Shown here in pieces: positions 10,960 to 21,003 of a stretch of 64,000 nt of DNA. The notes beneath the pieces are model-generated. The model did not search any database. It saw nothing but the letters and a program-made list of their open reading frames with translations, and was not told where the DNA came from. The position numbers and the translations under genes are program-made. Positions within the stretch are counted from its first letter, which is position 1, and every line of letters starts with the position of its first letter. The stretch comes from Channallabes apus. Its lineage: Eukaryota > Chordata > Actinopteri > Siluriformes > Clariidae. The DNA lies in assembly GCA_030522415.1 (NCBI GenBank), contig CM060107.1, positions 1,256,347-1,320,346 of the forward strand. The letters are read 5' to 3'.

Positions 10960-11655
10960 ACTGTCAAGCTCCTGAAATTTGCAGATGACACTACAATCAT
11001 CGGCCTCATCCAGGACGGTGACGAGTCTGCATACAGAAGGGAGGTCAAGCAGTTGGCTGTCTGGTGCAGTCACAACAACCTGGAGCTAAACACGCTCAAA
11101 ACAGTGGAGATGATCGTGGACTTCAGGAGAAACCCACCTGCACTTCCCCCACTCACCATCATGAACAGCACTGTGACGGCAGTGGAGTCATTCCGGTTCC
11201 TGGGCACGACCATCTCTCAGGACCTGAAGTGGGATATTCACATTGACTCCATTGTCAAAAAGGCCCACCAGAGGTTGTATTTCCTACGCCAGCTGAAGAA
11301 ATTCAACCTGCCACAGGAGCTGCTCACACAGTTCTACTCAGCCGTCATTGAATCCGTCCTGTGCACTTCAATAACTGTCTGGTTTGGCTCAGCTACGAAA
11401 GCAGACATCAGAAGACTACAAAGGACGGTTCGGACTGCTGAAAGAATTATTGGCACTCCCCTGCCCACGCTGCAAGAACTGTATATATCCAGAGTGAAGA
11501 AAAGGGCACGGAATATCACTTTGGACCCCTCACACCCAAGCCACCTTCTTTTTGAACTTTTGCCATCGGGTCGACGCTACAGAGCACCGAACACCAGGAC
11601 AGTCAGGCATAAGAACAGTTTTTTCCCCCAGGCAATCTACCTCCTTAACAGATAA
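10960..11655 (+). pseudogene. reverse transcriptase C-terminal remnant
   Basis: The open frame begins near LLKFADDTTIIGLI, which has the FADD catalytic box, and continues through VKQLAVWCSHNNLELN, RFLGTTIS and a thumb/C-terminal region ending FFPQAIYLLNR before TAA. Only about 230 codons of a roughly 1000-residue protein remain, so it is not functional. The frame is otherwise intact. Confidence 0.8.
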
Positions 11656-11812
11656 ACATCATTCAAACGGTCAATAAATATATGTGCAATATTGTGTACA
11701 ATACCACTGTGCAATATACTGTATAATACCACAGACTTCAGATATTGATGTAACTTATTTAAAAGTATCTCACATCGTACTCCATTTGTTGTCAACCATT
11801 TAAAAAAAAAAT

Positions 11813-11815
<3 letters not shown>

Positions 11816-11856
<41 letters not shown>
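11816..11856. repeat. poly(T) tract
   Basis: About 40 consecutive T bases within the LINE 3' region. Confidence 0.9.
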
Positions 11857-11858
<2 letters not shown>

Positions 11859-12017
11859 GTCATGCTGTTTTTGTCTTGTCATTTGTATTTTTTGTTCTGG
11901 AAGCTCCGTCACTAAAACAAATTCCTTGTACGTGCAAGCGTACTTGGCAATAAAACTCTTTCTGATTCTGATTCTGATTCTGATTCTGATTCTGATTCTG
12001 ATTCTGATTCTGATTCT

Positions 12018-12379
12018 ATTAAAGAGTCATTATTCATTATTCATTCATCTTCAGAAAGTGCCTTGTTGGTCTGGCAGTGTGTCTGGAAGACTAGATGTGA
12101 GGAAGGAATAATGTGACTATTCTCAATATACAGTTTAAGAATTTGGTCAGACAAAGAAAAAATACTATTTAGCCACTAGAGGAGGATGCATCAAAACAAG
12201 ACGGGATACGATCGGCTGCTGTATATACAATAGATCTATAAGTTTCTTCTTTTGCACAAGTTGGTATAAAAAAATCGCACCCACCTGTAGGTGCTTGAGT
12301 ATGTGGCACATTTTCTGTGCTGGTGGTCTGTGACTCATCACTCCTCCCCCGTCTCAGAACACCTAAAGACATGGATATA
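12018..12379. other. short intronic stretch between LINE and Tc1
   Basis: Nothing recognisable. Confidence 0.4.
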
Positions 12380-12595
12380 CAGTGGTGTGAAAAACTATTT
12401 GCCCCCTTCCTGATTTCTTATTCTTTTGCATGTTTGTCACACTTAAATGTTTCTGCTCATCAAAAACCGTTAACTATTAGTAAAAGATAACATAATTGAA
12501 CACAAAATGCAGTTTTTAAATGAAGGTTTACGTTATTAAGGGAGAAAAAAAACTCCAAATCCACATGGCCCTGTGTGAAAAAGTGATTGCCCCCC
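12380..12595 (+). repeat. left terminal inverted repeat of Tc1
   Basis: The outer transposase-site-like motif is at 12380-12406 and the inner one at 12571-12595 (ctgtgtgaaaaagtgattgc). The repeat has a few substitutions and small indels against the right arm. Confidence 0.85.
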
Positions 12596-12758
12596 TTGTT
12601 AAAAAATAACTTAACTGTGGTTTATCACACCTGAGTTCAGTTTCTGTAGTCACCCCCAGGCCTGATTACTGCCACACCTGTTTCAATCAAGAAATCACTT
12701 AAATAGGAGCTACCTGACACAGAGAAGTAGACCAAAAGCACCTCAAAAGCTAGACATC

Positions 12759-13781
12759 ATGCCAAGATCCAAAGAAATTCAGGAACAAATGAGAACAAAA
12801 GTAATTGAGATCTATCAGTCTGGTAAAGGTTATAAAGCCATTTCTAAAGCTTTGGGACTCCAGCGAACCACAGTGAGAGCCATTATCCACAAATGGCCAA
12901 AACATGGAACAGTGGTGAACCTTCCCAGGAGTGCCCGGCCGACCAAAATTACCCCAAGAGCGCAGAGACAACTCATCCGAGAGGCCACAAAAGACCCCAG
13001 GACAACATCTAAAGAACTGCAGGCCTCACTTGCCTCAATTAAGGTCAGTGTTCACGACTCCACCATAAGAAAGAGACTGGGCAAAAACGGCCTGCATGGC
13101 AGATTTCCAAGGCGCAAACCACTCTTAAGTAAAAAGAACATTAAGGCTCGTCTCAATTTTGCTAAAAAACATCTCAATGATTGCCAAGACTTTTGGGAAA
13201 ATACCTTGTGGACCGACGAGACAAAAGTTGAACTTTTTGGAAGGTGCATGTCCCGTTACATCTGGCGTAAAAGTAACACAGCATTTCAGAAAAAGAACAT
13301 CATACCAACAGTAAAATATGGTGGTGGTAGTGTGATGGTCTGGGGTTGTTTTGCTGCTTCAGGACCTGGAAGGCTTGCTGTGATAGATGGAACCATGAAT
13401 TCTACTGTCTACCAAAAAATCCTGAAGGAGAATGTCCGGCCATCTGTTCGTCAACTCAAGCTGAAGCGATCTCGGGTGCTGCAGGAGGACAATGACCCAA
13501 AACACACCAGCAAATCCACCTCTGAATGGCTGAAGAAAAACAAAATGAAGACTTTGGAGTGGCCTAGTCAAAGTCCTGACCTGAATCCTATTGAGATGTT
13601 GTGGCATGACCTTAAAAAGGCGGTTCATGCTAGAAAACCCTCAAATAAAGCTGAATTACAACAATTCTGCAAAGATGAGTGGGCCAAAATTCCTCCAGAG
13701 CGCTGTAAAAGACTCGTTGCAAGTTATCGTAAACGCTTGATTGCAGTTATTGCTGCTAAGGGTGGCCCAACCAGTTATTAG
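12759..13781 (+). CDS. Tc1-like transposase, full length
   Basis: It encodes 340 residues, the exact length usual for this family. The N-terminus holds a paired-type helix-turn-helix region ([19 protein letters not shown], about residues 21-39) and a GRPR-like RPTKITPR linker near 60. The DDE catalytic triad is in place: D153 in LWTDETK, D244 in QEDNDPKHT, and E279 in LNPIEMLW. The glycine-rich strip [12 protein letters not shown] is at 187-198. It excises and reinserts DNA at TA dinucleotides in the nucleus. Residue 243 is Glu where the other copy in this window has Gln. No stop or frameshift is seen, so activity is possible but untested. Confidence 0.93.
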   Translation: MPRSKEIQEQMRTKVIEIYQSGKGYKAISKALGLQRTTVRAIIHKWPKHGTVVNLPRSARPTKITPRAQRQLIREATKDPRTTSKELQASLASIKVSVHDSTIRKRLGKNGLHGRFPRRKPLLSKKNIKARLNFAKKHLNDCQDFWENTLWTDETKVELFGRCMSRYIWRKSNTAFQKKNIIPTVKYGGGSVMVWGCFAASGPGRLAVIDGTMNSTVYQKILKENVRPSVRQLKLKRSRVLQEDNDPKHTSKSTSEWLKKNKMKTLEWPSQSPDLNPIEMLWHDLKKAVHARKPSNKAELQQFCKDEWAKIPPERCKRLVASYRKRLIAVIAAKGGPTSY

Positions 13782-13786
13782 GTTCA

Positions 13787-13999
13787 GGGGGCAATTACTT
13801 TTTCACACAGGGCCATGTAGGTTTGGAATTTTTTTCTCCCTAAATAATAAAACCCCTCATTTAAAAACTGCATTTTGTGTTTACTTGTGTTATCTTTGAC
13901 TAATAGTTAAATGTGTTTGATGATCAGAAACATTTTGTGTGACAAACATGCAAAAGAATAAGAAATCAGGAGGGGGGCAAATAGTTTTTCACACCACTG
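13787..13999 (-). repeat. right terminal inverted repeat of Tc1
   Basis: The inner site gggggcaattactttttc starts at 13787, six bases after the transposase stop. The outer site is at 13973-13999. Confidence 0.85.
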
Positions 14000-14486
14000 T
14001 AATCAAGCACTTTATGTACACTACGTACTGTATGCAAATTCCAAGTTTTTAACGCTGTGCATATACTGGAGTTCTGCAACACAGTGTAGGTTAATGACGG
14101 ATTACGCTAACTGTTAAAGACACTGGATAAAATAGGAGTGTTGTGTCAGGAAGTCCGTCCAGCGTAACACCTGTGCCAAGCTGTGTGTAGGGATTTTAAC
14201 TTTTATATACGGTAGGGTCAAATTTGAACACCAACAGAATACAGGTATGACATCGCAAAATTAAAGAACTATTAATATAAGCATATTATTATTGTTTGCT
14301 TGTAGAAACAACTGTAAACAACAATAAAAACATTGTGTGTAAAAGCATCTGTGCTATTTCTTTGCCTATGTGACCCGTTTTTCACGTTTGGAAAGTTGGT
14401 TAAAATAAACGAAAATTCAGTTCATCATATTGCCTATTTTGTGTTGAAAAACCAACTCTATACTGGACAATCCTGAGCTATACACA

Positions 14487-14543
<57 letters not shown>

Positions 14544-14905
14544 ACTGTATGATCCTCTGCATTTTTATATGGATGATTATTCTCCAGATGTTCTGATGGT
14601 GAATATGAAAAGAGCAGATGTAAACAGTGTCTTTAACAGTTACAGGAAGATGACTGCAACAATACAGGTCAGGTCTCAGATGGTCGGGGAACTTTACAGG
14701 AAACCACAGGAACAAATGCAGGAGTTATATTTAGTATATAAAGTTAATAAAGAATAAAGAATCAATAAATACAGTAAGCATGCAGAAATGATCTGAATGA
14801 TGTGATTATCTGTGATTACTGTAATCAGCCTCTTCTTCTGTATATAAAGCTGTAGTGTTTTTACTTTCACTTTAGTGCAGTAATGTGCAGCTGTGCTGTA
14901 CTCAC
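14000..14905. other. intron 1 of the class I pseudogene, proximal part
   Basis: Contains an (AT)n tract at 14490-14540 and otherwise no recognisable feature except the IRF-like site listed separately. Confidence 0.45.
14858..14874 (-). promoter_or_regulatory. IRF/ISRE-like motif
   Basis: On the minus strand it reads CTAAAGTGAAAGTAAAA, close to the GAAANNGAAA core bound by interferon regulatory factors. It lies about 32 bp 3' of the leader exon donor, inside intron 1, an unusual place for a class I ISRE. Sequence match only. Confidence 0.3.
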
Positions 14906-14971
14906 CTCCCAGTGCCGGAGCTCCGGCCATGAGCAACACACACACACTACAGCAATCATCTTCATCTTCAT
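14906..14971 (-). pseudogene. leader exon of class I pseudogene, frame disrupted
   Basis: ATGs at 14971, 14965 and 14959 open MKMKMIAVVCVC, but the frame that would give the expected hydrophobic end (LLMAGAPALG with the phase-1 donor GTGAGT) is off by one base. The switch falls in the GTGTGTGTG run, so slippage in this short dinucleotide tract is the likely cause. The donor and length otherwise fit a class I leader. Confidence 0.65.
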
Positions 14972-15913
14972 CACACTCCTCACCTCTGACTCTACACTAA
15001 CAGCACTCACACACCACTCTCATGCAGTGTGTGTCTGTGTGTCTGTGTGTGTGTGTGTGTGTGTTCCCAACACTCTGCGCGAGCACAACCCTGATGTCTG
15101 GAGAATTCATTAAAAATAAATAATATAAACGCTCAGTGACGTTTCAGATTCATTTCTGTTAGGATCTGTCGACTCAACGAATGATGAGACAAATGTCTCT
15201 GATTCGACTCTTTGATTCAAACGCTGAACTCTGACTCGTATATAAACATAAGTCGTGTTTTTCTGTTTGTACATGAGCCATTAAATAACAGATTTAAAAC
15301 ATTTAAAGGAAATCACAGTCACAAGTAAAACAGGACAGAACTGGTGTAGTGATTAAGAGTCGATTCCCAACGAGTCGACTCCTTGTGTCCAGGTAGTGAT
15401 TCTCCTGGATTTCGTTAAATCACTTTTTTCAAACAACACTCATATCTTTTCATTAGTTTTCTCACTGAAAAAAAAAACTGATTTGGGTGGGGGGTGGGGG
15501 GGGGGGGGTGATGGGGGTGCAGACAATTGTTGAACGAGACACATGACAAGCCATGAGTTTTGTCTTTGTTGAGAAATTGAAGAAATGAAGACTGGGACTC
15601 TCCATTCTAACATAATCTATAATTAAGGAAAACACTTTCTGCAGCTCACCAGGCTGTGGTCTCTGTGACACTGAGAGCTCGTCTCCACTGAGGGTAAACT
15701 GGAGACACATGGACCACCTCTCTCTGGTGTTCAAGGAGACTGAGGTGGTGAATCTGCAGACTTTGATCCGGTTCATCTCAGACTCACATGCTGACCTTTT
15801 AATCCTTCACAAATAATCTGGAGTTCAAAGTGGATAGCAATATGAAAAAGTGTTCTTTTGACTTAAAAACAATTTACTATGTAAATTATTATTATTATTA
15901 TTATTATTATTAG
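14972..15913. other. 5' flank of class I pseudogene, no supported gene
   Basis: Contains GT tracts, a G-rich run at 15488-15508 and overlapping open frames on both strands at 15640-15790. The plus-strand frame includes WRHMDHLSLVFKETEVV. It matches no family I know. Confidence 0.35.
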
Positions 15914-16228
15914 TAAGGCTCGATTCCCGTCTCTGTGTGCATGGAGTTTGCATGTTCTCCCCGTGCTTGGTGGGTTTCCTCCGGGTACTCCGGTTTCCTC
16001 CCACAGTCCAAAGATATGCAGGTTAGGCTAATTGGCGTTCCTAAATTGCCCGTAGTGTGTGATTGGGTGTGTGAGTGTGTGTATGTGTGTGTGCCCTGCG
16101 ATGGATTGGCACCCTGTCCAGGATGTACCCCGCCTAGTGCCCGAAGTCTCCTGGGATAGGCTCCAGGTCCCCCTCGACCCTGAACACAGGATTAAGCGGT
16201 ATAGAAGATGAATGAATGAATGAATGAA
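15914..16228 (-). mobile_element. Mermaid-type SINE
   Basis: Reverse orientation: starts near ggctcgattcccgtctctg and ends with gtatagaagatgaatgaatg. It shares the tttgcatgttctccccgtg and cggtttcctcccacagtcc phrases with the 26.6-kb copy. An (ATT)n tract at 15886-15912 adjoins it. The tRNA-like head is absent. Confidence 0.75.
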
Positions 16229-16261
16229 TGAATTATTATTATTAGTAGTAGTAGTAGGTGT

Positions 16262-16950
16262 TATTGTAAATTTTATGCAGGAATATGTAAACTGGATTAA
16301 TACATCCTGTAGCAATTTTTCGGGAATGTGCCCTACACTACAGACGGAGATTCAAAACAAGGAGGATAAAATACAAAAGCTTATTTTTTCTCAGGAACGT
16401 ATTCAAATCATTTTTTCATTGCTCTGAAACATTTTCCAAGCCAACATATTTAGGCTTGATGCATAAATATAAGTGGAGATACAAAATCATCTGTACTGAA
16501 GTCCTCTGCATAACACACCAAAATATCTTACTTGTTAATTCAACGAGTCCTCTCACATTATAAACATTTTCAGTGCTAACACAATTACACATATAAAGGA
16601 AACAGTCTGAACAATTATAACACAAATAACACACAGTTACACTTCAATAAACCTTCTAAAAAAAACATATATATAAAACAGTGCAAGTATTAATGATTAT
16701 TAATGAAACAGTAAAAAACTAAGAGAAAGATGTTGAAAGGGCTGCGGTCATAAAGAGATCAAGGTAGTGAGCCCCAGTTTAAACAGAAGACTTTAATGAA
16801 ACATATATGCTTGCAAAATACATTTTATAAACTTTAGACTGTAAAGTGACTTTTTAAGCTTTAGTCCTTGATACAGACTTAGTTTGTCAACAAAATTTCA
16901 GATGGAAAGTGCATTTCAAAAAGCACACAAGAATAAGTTAAAAAGGCAAA
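16262..16950. repeat. paralogous block matching 33836-35130
   Basis: Phrases such as agagaaagatgttgaaaggg, gtgcatttcaaaaa-gcacac and ggaatatgtaaa occur in the same order and orientation in both places. The block lies 3' of a class I gene in both cases, suggesting that a class I gene and its 3' flank were duplicated together. Confidence 0.55.
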
Positions 16951-17004
16951 ACAGAGAAACACCTTGCATGAGCTACAAGGTCAGAGTGGTACCCATGGGT
17001 TCCT

Positions 17005-17175
17005 TCAAAGGCTTTATTGTCATTTCAACCATATACAGTTAGTACACAGTGAAACGAAACAACGTTCCTCCAGGACCAAGGTGCTACATGCAACATACAT
17101 TTACAACATAAACTAACAGAGACACTAAACTAGCGAACTAAAGAGGCCGAGTTATCTGGCTAGCAGAGACAAGAC
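17005..17175 (-). mobile_element. LINE 3' end fragment
   Basis: On the minus strand the segment ends with ...gttgaaatgacaataaag, with an upstream 'ggaacgttgtttcgtttcac' phrase, which resembles dispersed fish LINE tails. No coding part. Confidence 0.4.
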
Positions 17176-17239
17176 AGATAGACCCAACATAAATTACAAC
17201 ATACATTTACAAAAACTAAATTAACCTACAGTATGGTTG

Positions 17240-17452
17240 TCTTCATCATCCGTTATCACCCAGATGAGGATGGGTTCCCTGTTGAGTTTATCACCATCTC
17301 AGGGAGTTTTTCGCTCAGCACCGTCACACTCGGCTTGTTCATCAGTGATCATTCTGATTCATATTTTCCACTTTTTTAAATTCTGTAATACTGCTTTGCC
17401 ACAGTGACCACTATTAAAAGCACTATAGAAATAAAACTCAATTGAACTGAAA
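17240..17452 (+). mobile_element. L2-clade LINE 3' tail
   Basis: Carries tatcacccagatgaggatg, gttccctgttgag, and the end gctttgccacagtgaccact...aataaaactcaattgaact, the same 3' UTR order as the L2 elements ending at 42432 and 53281. Confidence 0.7.
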
Positions 17453-17482
17453 CATCACCTGTAATGGAAATTGATGATGGGG

Positions 17483-17690
17483 CCAGGGGTAGCTCAGTGG
17501 TTAAGACATTGGACTACGGTTCGGAAGATCCCAGGTTCAAATCCCACAACCACCAAGTTTCCACTGTTGGGCCCTTGAGCAAGGCCCTTAACCCTCAATT
17601 GCTCAGATGTGTAATGAGATAAAAATGTAAGTCGCTCTGGATAAGAGCGTCTGCCAAATGCCTAAATGTAAATGTAAATGATGCTTATAA
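17483..17690 (+). mobile_element. tRNA-derived SINE with L2-like tail
   Basis: The head ggtagctcagtggttaagac is an A box and ggttcaaatcccac a B box. The body has ttgggcccttgagcaaggcc and the tail gtaagtcgctctggataaga then gcgtctgccaaatg. A second copy lies at 30724-30915. Confidence 0.85.
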
Positions 17691-18426
17691 GACAATTAGA
17701 TGTGAGATTAGTATATGAAAAAAAAATATCAGGAAACAGAACAAAGTATAATTATAGCTTGTCAAATCTCAGGTATACGGGTCTCTACATGTAATGTTAT
17801 CCAGCTACAAATGTTGTGTATGACCTCAGTTACCATTGAAGATATAAAGTTATTGTTATAAGTGTCATGATTTACAACTAGCTAGATAAAGTAAAGTTCT
17901 AGATAAATATACTGCAACTATCAGTAGTGATCAGTAGGGATACAATTGGATGTGAGATCATGATTAGTATGTGAAAAATAATGATCAGGAAAGCAGAGGT
18001 ACAGTATGGAGGTTTATAAATGATTTAAGGAGACGTCTCTAAAGAATGAAAGTTTCAAAGTTAAGTTTCATGGGGAAAAAGCCTTGGGAGAGAGAAATGA
18101 TACTTTGTCCACAGCACTTTTCCTGATTATGTTCAGACGTTTCCAGTGTAATCAGTGTAAACTGGACTGGAGTGTGGACTGGAAGATCAGCAGGAAAGAA
18201 GATATCATTTTGACCCCCAGGTTCCTAACTGGGATATGACATTTGACAAATAATTGAATCTTAATCTGAAATGTAAATTTGAGTACTCTACTACATCTGT
18301 CCTCTTAGTACACTAGCCTGAAAGTACAAACATGTAATGTTTCACATCTTGACACAGCTCATCACACTTTATAATAAATAGAAATGTATAATAAATTACA
18401 CTTCATTCTGATCACAGCTACCCTTA
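17691..18426. other. 3' flank of the nonclassical class I gene, no exon supported
   Basis: A 50-60 bp segment at 18078-18130 (aagccttggg...tttgtccacagcac) matches the last-exon region of the composite class I locus at 37130-37175. No open exon is evident. Confidence 0.35.
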
Positions 18427-18474
18427 TTAAGCTCTTCCTGCTGCTGTATTGTTAGTCTTCACTGCTGCCGTGTC
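18427..18474 (-). CDS. candidate class I cytoplasmic tail exon (weak)
   Basis: An acceptor gtgtttttcag is followed by an open phase-0 frame DTAAVKTNNTAAGRA and TAA, or in the class I phase by a frame of seven codons ending TAA. It lies 2.4 kb 3' of the transmembrane exon of the nonclassical gene. Phase agreement is uncertain, so it may be unrelated. Confidence 0.18.
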   Translation of the reverse strand, partial: DTAAVKTNNTAAGRA

Positions 18475-18579
18475 CTGAAAAACACCACAATGACCTGGCT
18501 TATTAAACAAGTGATTTTATTTCTCTCAGAAACATGATAAACAGGCATATTTTAAATAGCTGGTGAATCACTCCATTTT

Positions 18580-19350
18580 TACATGCAATATTTTATAAAT
18601 AAAAACCAAACAAAGACTCAGACATGCACAGTTAAGCGTCTTAACCATACTTCATTTAACCCAATCATAACCCACACACCTTTAATCCATCACATTACCC
18701 CCCCCCCCACCCTGCAACAGGTTCAACAAGGCTCTTGTTACACCCCTGCCCACCTATATAAATAAAATCTATTATTATTATTTATTCATTTATTATTATT
18801 ATTATTTTATATATAACAATGTAAGGAAAGAAGCTAAAGATAAATTTAAACATCTGTACAGATGTAAAGGCTATGAGTAATGTCAGAAATCATCCCATCA
18901 CGCTTTCTTTTTCAGATATTATAGTAAACATGCTTTGGAGATAGGACTTTTACACCCAAATGTTACACCCAACACCTATGGGGGCTGTTAGCACCGTTAC
19001 AGGAGAATCAGTTATCCAGTGCTGAACTCATCCTTACTATAAGTCAACAGTACTACACCAGAGGTTTACACTACAGTCTCATGTCAATTCTAGTTATTGA
19101 TGTTTTCTCATAAGTCAGTACTACAGTAAAGATCATTGATGTCCTGATGCTCCACACGTCTGTTTAATGATCAGTATTAAGGTTGAGCTGTGGGAATTTT
19201 ATAGCAGTGCTGTGGACAAAGTATAATTTCTCTCACCCAAGGCTTTTTTCCCTAGACTGAGTGACTCTCACATGCTTCCCTTCTCCAAGTTCTACCTCAT
19301 TCCTTATATGGCAATACTTTTTATGGTTGGTCATGTCTTCCTGTTTTAAC
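18580..19350. repeat. paralogous block matching 38740-39270, with an inverted insert
   Basis: cagacatgcacagt..., atgagtaatg(t/c)cagaaat and the ctagactg...ttcctcattcctt phrases occur in the same order at 38.74-39.27 kb. Between them, 18980-19255 matches the reverse complement of 37120-37400 (the last exon and 3' UTR of the composite locus), including gctgtggacaaagt and tcctgatgctccac. Confidence 0.5.
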
Positions 19351-19423
19351 AGGTTTTAAAGAGCATGTAAATTAATCTTTTCCTTTGATGGAAGTACTGT
19401 AATACGTGTTTACTTAGGGTGTT

Positions 19424-20054
19424 TGGCAGTATTTGTCCCCTTCTTAAATTTTTTCACTTTTGTGCATTTTTGTCATACTTAAATGCTTCCTATCATCAAA
19501 CTAGTTTTAATATTATACAAAAGTAACCCGAGTAAATACAAAATGTAGTTTTTAAATAATTACTTCATTTATTAAGGAAAAAAGCTGTCCAAACCTGCCT
19601 GGCCCTATGTGGAAAAGTAATCGCCTTTCCTGTTGAATCATGAATCAACTGTGATTTTTGGAAAGCTGAATTTAGTTTAATTTGCCACACCCAGACCTGA
19701 TTACTGCCAGAACTGTTGAATCAAGAAATCACTTAAATAGAACCTTTCTGACAAATTGAAGCATGGTTAAAGATCTGACGGTTATTCAACAGTTTCCATG
19801 TACTGAGGGCTGTGCACTCACTCACTCACTCACTACCCCATTCATTCTCTATAGGATTTATACCACACACACACACACACACACACTTCAGGCAATTTGG
19901 AAAAAGAATTAACATTGTCTTTATGGAAGGACAGAAGGACATCCCCAAACACACAGCTAATGTAATTAAGAATCATCTTCAGTGTAGAGAAGAACAAGGA
20001 GTCCTGAAAGTGATGGTTTGGCCCCCACAGAGCTCTGGTCCTGTATTAACATAA
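19424..20054 (+). mobile_element. decayed Tc1/mariner element
   Basis: It starts with a Tc1-like terminal region (gcagtatttgtccccttctt) and contains a transposase remnant read as PKHTANVIKNHLQCREEQG then VMVWPPQSS, corresponding to the DNDPKHT and WPxQSPDLNP segments. The catalytic residues are lost. A CA tract interrupts it at 19865-19886. Confidence 0.65.
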
Positions 20055-20779
20055 CGCATCTCAGAATCACTCCTAGAAATCAGGCTTAAAGTTTATTTAG
20101 GACTGAAAATATTCCTAGCTCAGAGTAGGACACAAAAGCAGTTTATGAGACTTCTTACTCTTACTTTCAAGCAAGCAGTTTGTTTGTTTGTTTCTATTCA
20201 TTAAAAAAAGCAACGTTTTCTAAATCAAAGTGACAGAAACCCTACTCTAAGGCTAATAAATGTATTTTACGATTTGGGACATTATTTAATACAATATTTA
20301 TTACATTAAACAGGATTTTTCTATGTCTGTAAATCACACTGCTATACAGTTAAACGAGGCACTGAATGCTGTCCGTCACTATTTATAATCATTTATCTGC
20401 ATAACTCTGTGGTAGTTAATGCCATATGCAGTGTGTAATGTTTTATATAGACAGTGAGATTTTCCAATTAAAACAGTAACAGCATGATTGATGTATAAAG
20501 TAGACTATAGGTTTATAGAGTCTGTATTAAAGGCTTCATGTTCACTGGAGGAAACAGCTGGTGTGATGAGGGTGAACACAGTGAAGATGTAACTGATTAA
20601 TCCCTCATGACATTTTGTAAACTGTATTTATGAGAAAGGACTGCACTGATGCAGATATAACAATTTATCATAAACACACACCTTGGCTTAATCCTGCCCA
20701 TGTGATGGTGAACTGAAGACCTGCTGAAAGACGGTGAGGAGCCGAAGGAGCCGAAGTCTGCCGACACTTTCATATCACA
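20055..20779. other. no supported gene
   Basis: Unique AT-rich sequence; nothing recognised on either strand. Confidence 0.4.
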
Positions 20780-20908
20780 TTTAAAGGGGACGATGATGGG
20801 GGACCAGCAATTTGGGTAAAGTTTATGGAGAATTTTTAGGGGGGCTGAGTATAAATGTTAGGGGGGCTAAAGACCCCCTAAAAATGGCCTAGCGACGCCC
20901 TTATAGGC
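20780..20908 (-). mobile_element. hAT-type terminal repeat fused to class I exon
   Basis: On the minus strand it begins AGGGCGTCGCTAGGCC, then a TTTTTAGGGGG...CCCCCC hairpin, a layout shared with fish hAT ends that start CAGGGGCGTCGCTAGG. It begins directly after the transmembrane codons of the nonclassical class I gene. The far end of the element was not found. Confidence 0.55.
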
Positions 20909-21003
20909 TTTACAGACTAGAAGCACTATAACCACAAGCAGAATTGTGACTGATAATCCAATGAGAACAGCGTGAAGAATGGTACCGTTTCCATATTCTT
21001 CAG
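20867..21003 (-). CDS. transmembrane exon of nonclassical class I
   Basis: After acceptor gttttgtttttcag the frame reads AEEYGNGTILHAVLIGL, then SVTILLVVIVLLVCKAYKG, giving a sequon and a single membrane helix. It then continues VARPFLGGL and stops at TAG (20867-20869), where those last codons lie inside a hAT terminal repeat. An alternative donor GTAAAG at 20913-20908 would leave the frame in phase 1 right after the helix and permit splicing to a downstream tail exon. Confidence 0.75.

Larger units (their letters stand above)
10895..12017 (+). mobile_element. non-LTR retrotransposon 3' fragment (CR1/Rex1-like)
   Basis: Carries the end of a reverse transcriptase frame, an AT-rich 3' region with a long T tract (11816-11856), and a terminal (ATTCTG)n array at 11961-12017, the usual style of 3' end for this LINE group. 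The 5' part is missing (5' truncation). It lies in intron 1 of the class I pseudogene, in the opposite orientation to it. Confidence 0.75.
12380..13999 (+). mobile_element. complete Tc1/mariner transposon (1620 bp)
   Basis: The ends read CAGTGGTGTGAAAAACTA and its inverse, each flanked by a TA target (12378-12379 and 14000-14001). Terminal repeats are about 215 bp. Each carries an outer and an inner copy of a GTGTGAAAAA...TTGCCCCC site, the IR/DR layout known from Sleeping Beauty-type elements. The single gene is uninterrupted. It sits in intron 1 of the class I pseudogene. A second, damaged copy lies at 53888-59608. Confidence 0.92.
9718..14971 (-). pseudogene. class I MHC pseudogene, gene span
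   Basis: Four class I exons are present in order (leader, alpha1, alpha2, alpha3), with introns carrying a LINE fragment and a full Tc1 element. Class I heavy chains present peptides with beta-2-microglobulin at the cell surface. This copy cannot do so as read: alpha1 has a TAG stop where relatives have Trp60, the leader frame is off by one, and no transmembrane exon follows alpha3. Alpha2 keeps T143, K146, W147 and Y159, so the copy descends from a classical-type gene. Intron 1 is about 4.2 kb because of the insertions. Confidence 0.85.

Noticed and set aside
15640..15790. Overlapping open frames on both strands as a candidate exon
   Set aside because: No family match, and the strand could not be decided; one frame is probably a shadow of the other or both are chance.
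15935..16159. Frame reading [21 protein letters not shown], repeated at 26.6 kb
   Set aside because: It lies entirely in the conserved body of the Mermaid-type SINE and recurs with every copy.
19865..20054. Small host gene with THTHTH start
   Set aside because: The frame is a CA repeat fused to a decayed Tc1 transposase segment (PKHTANVIKNHL).
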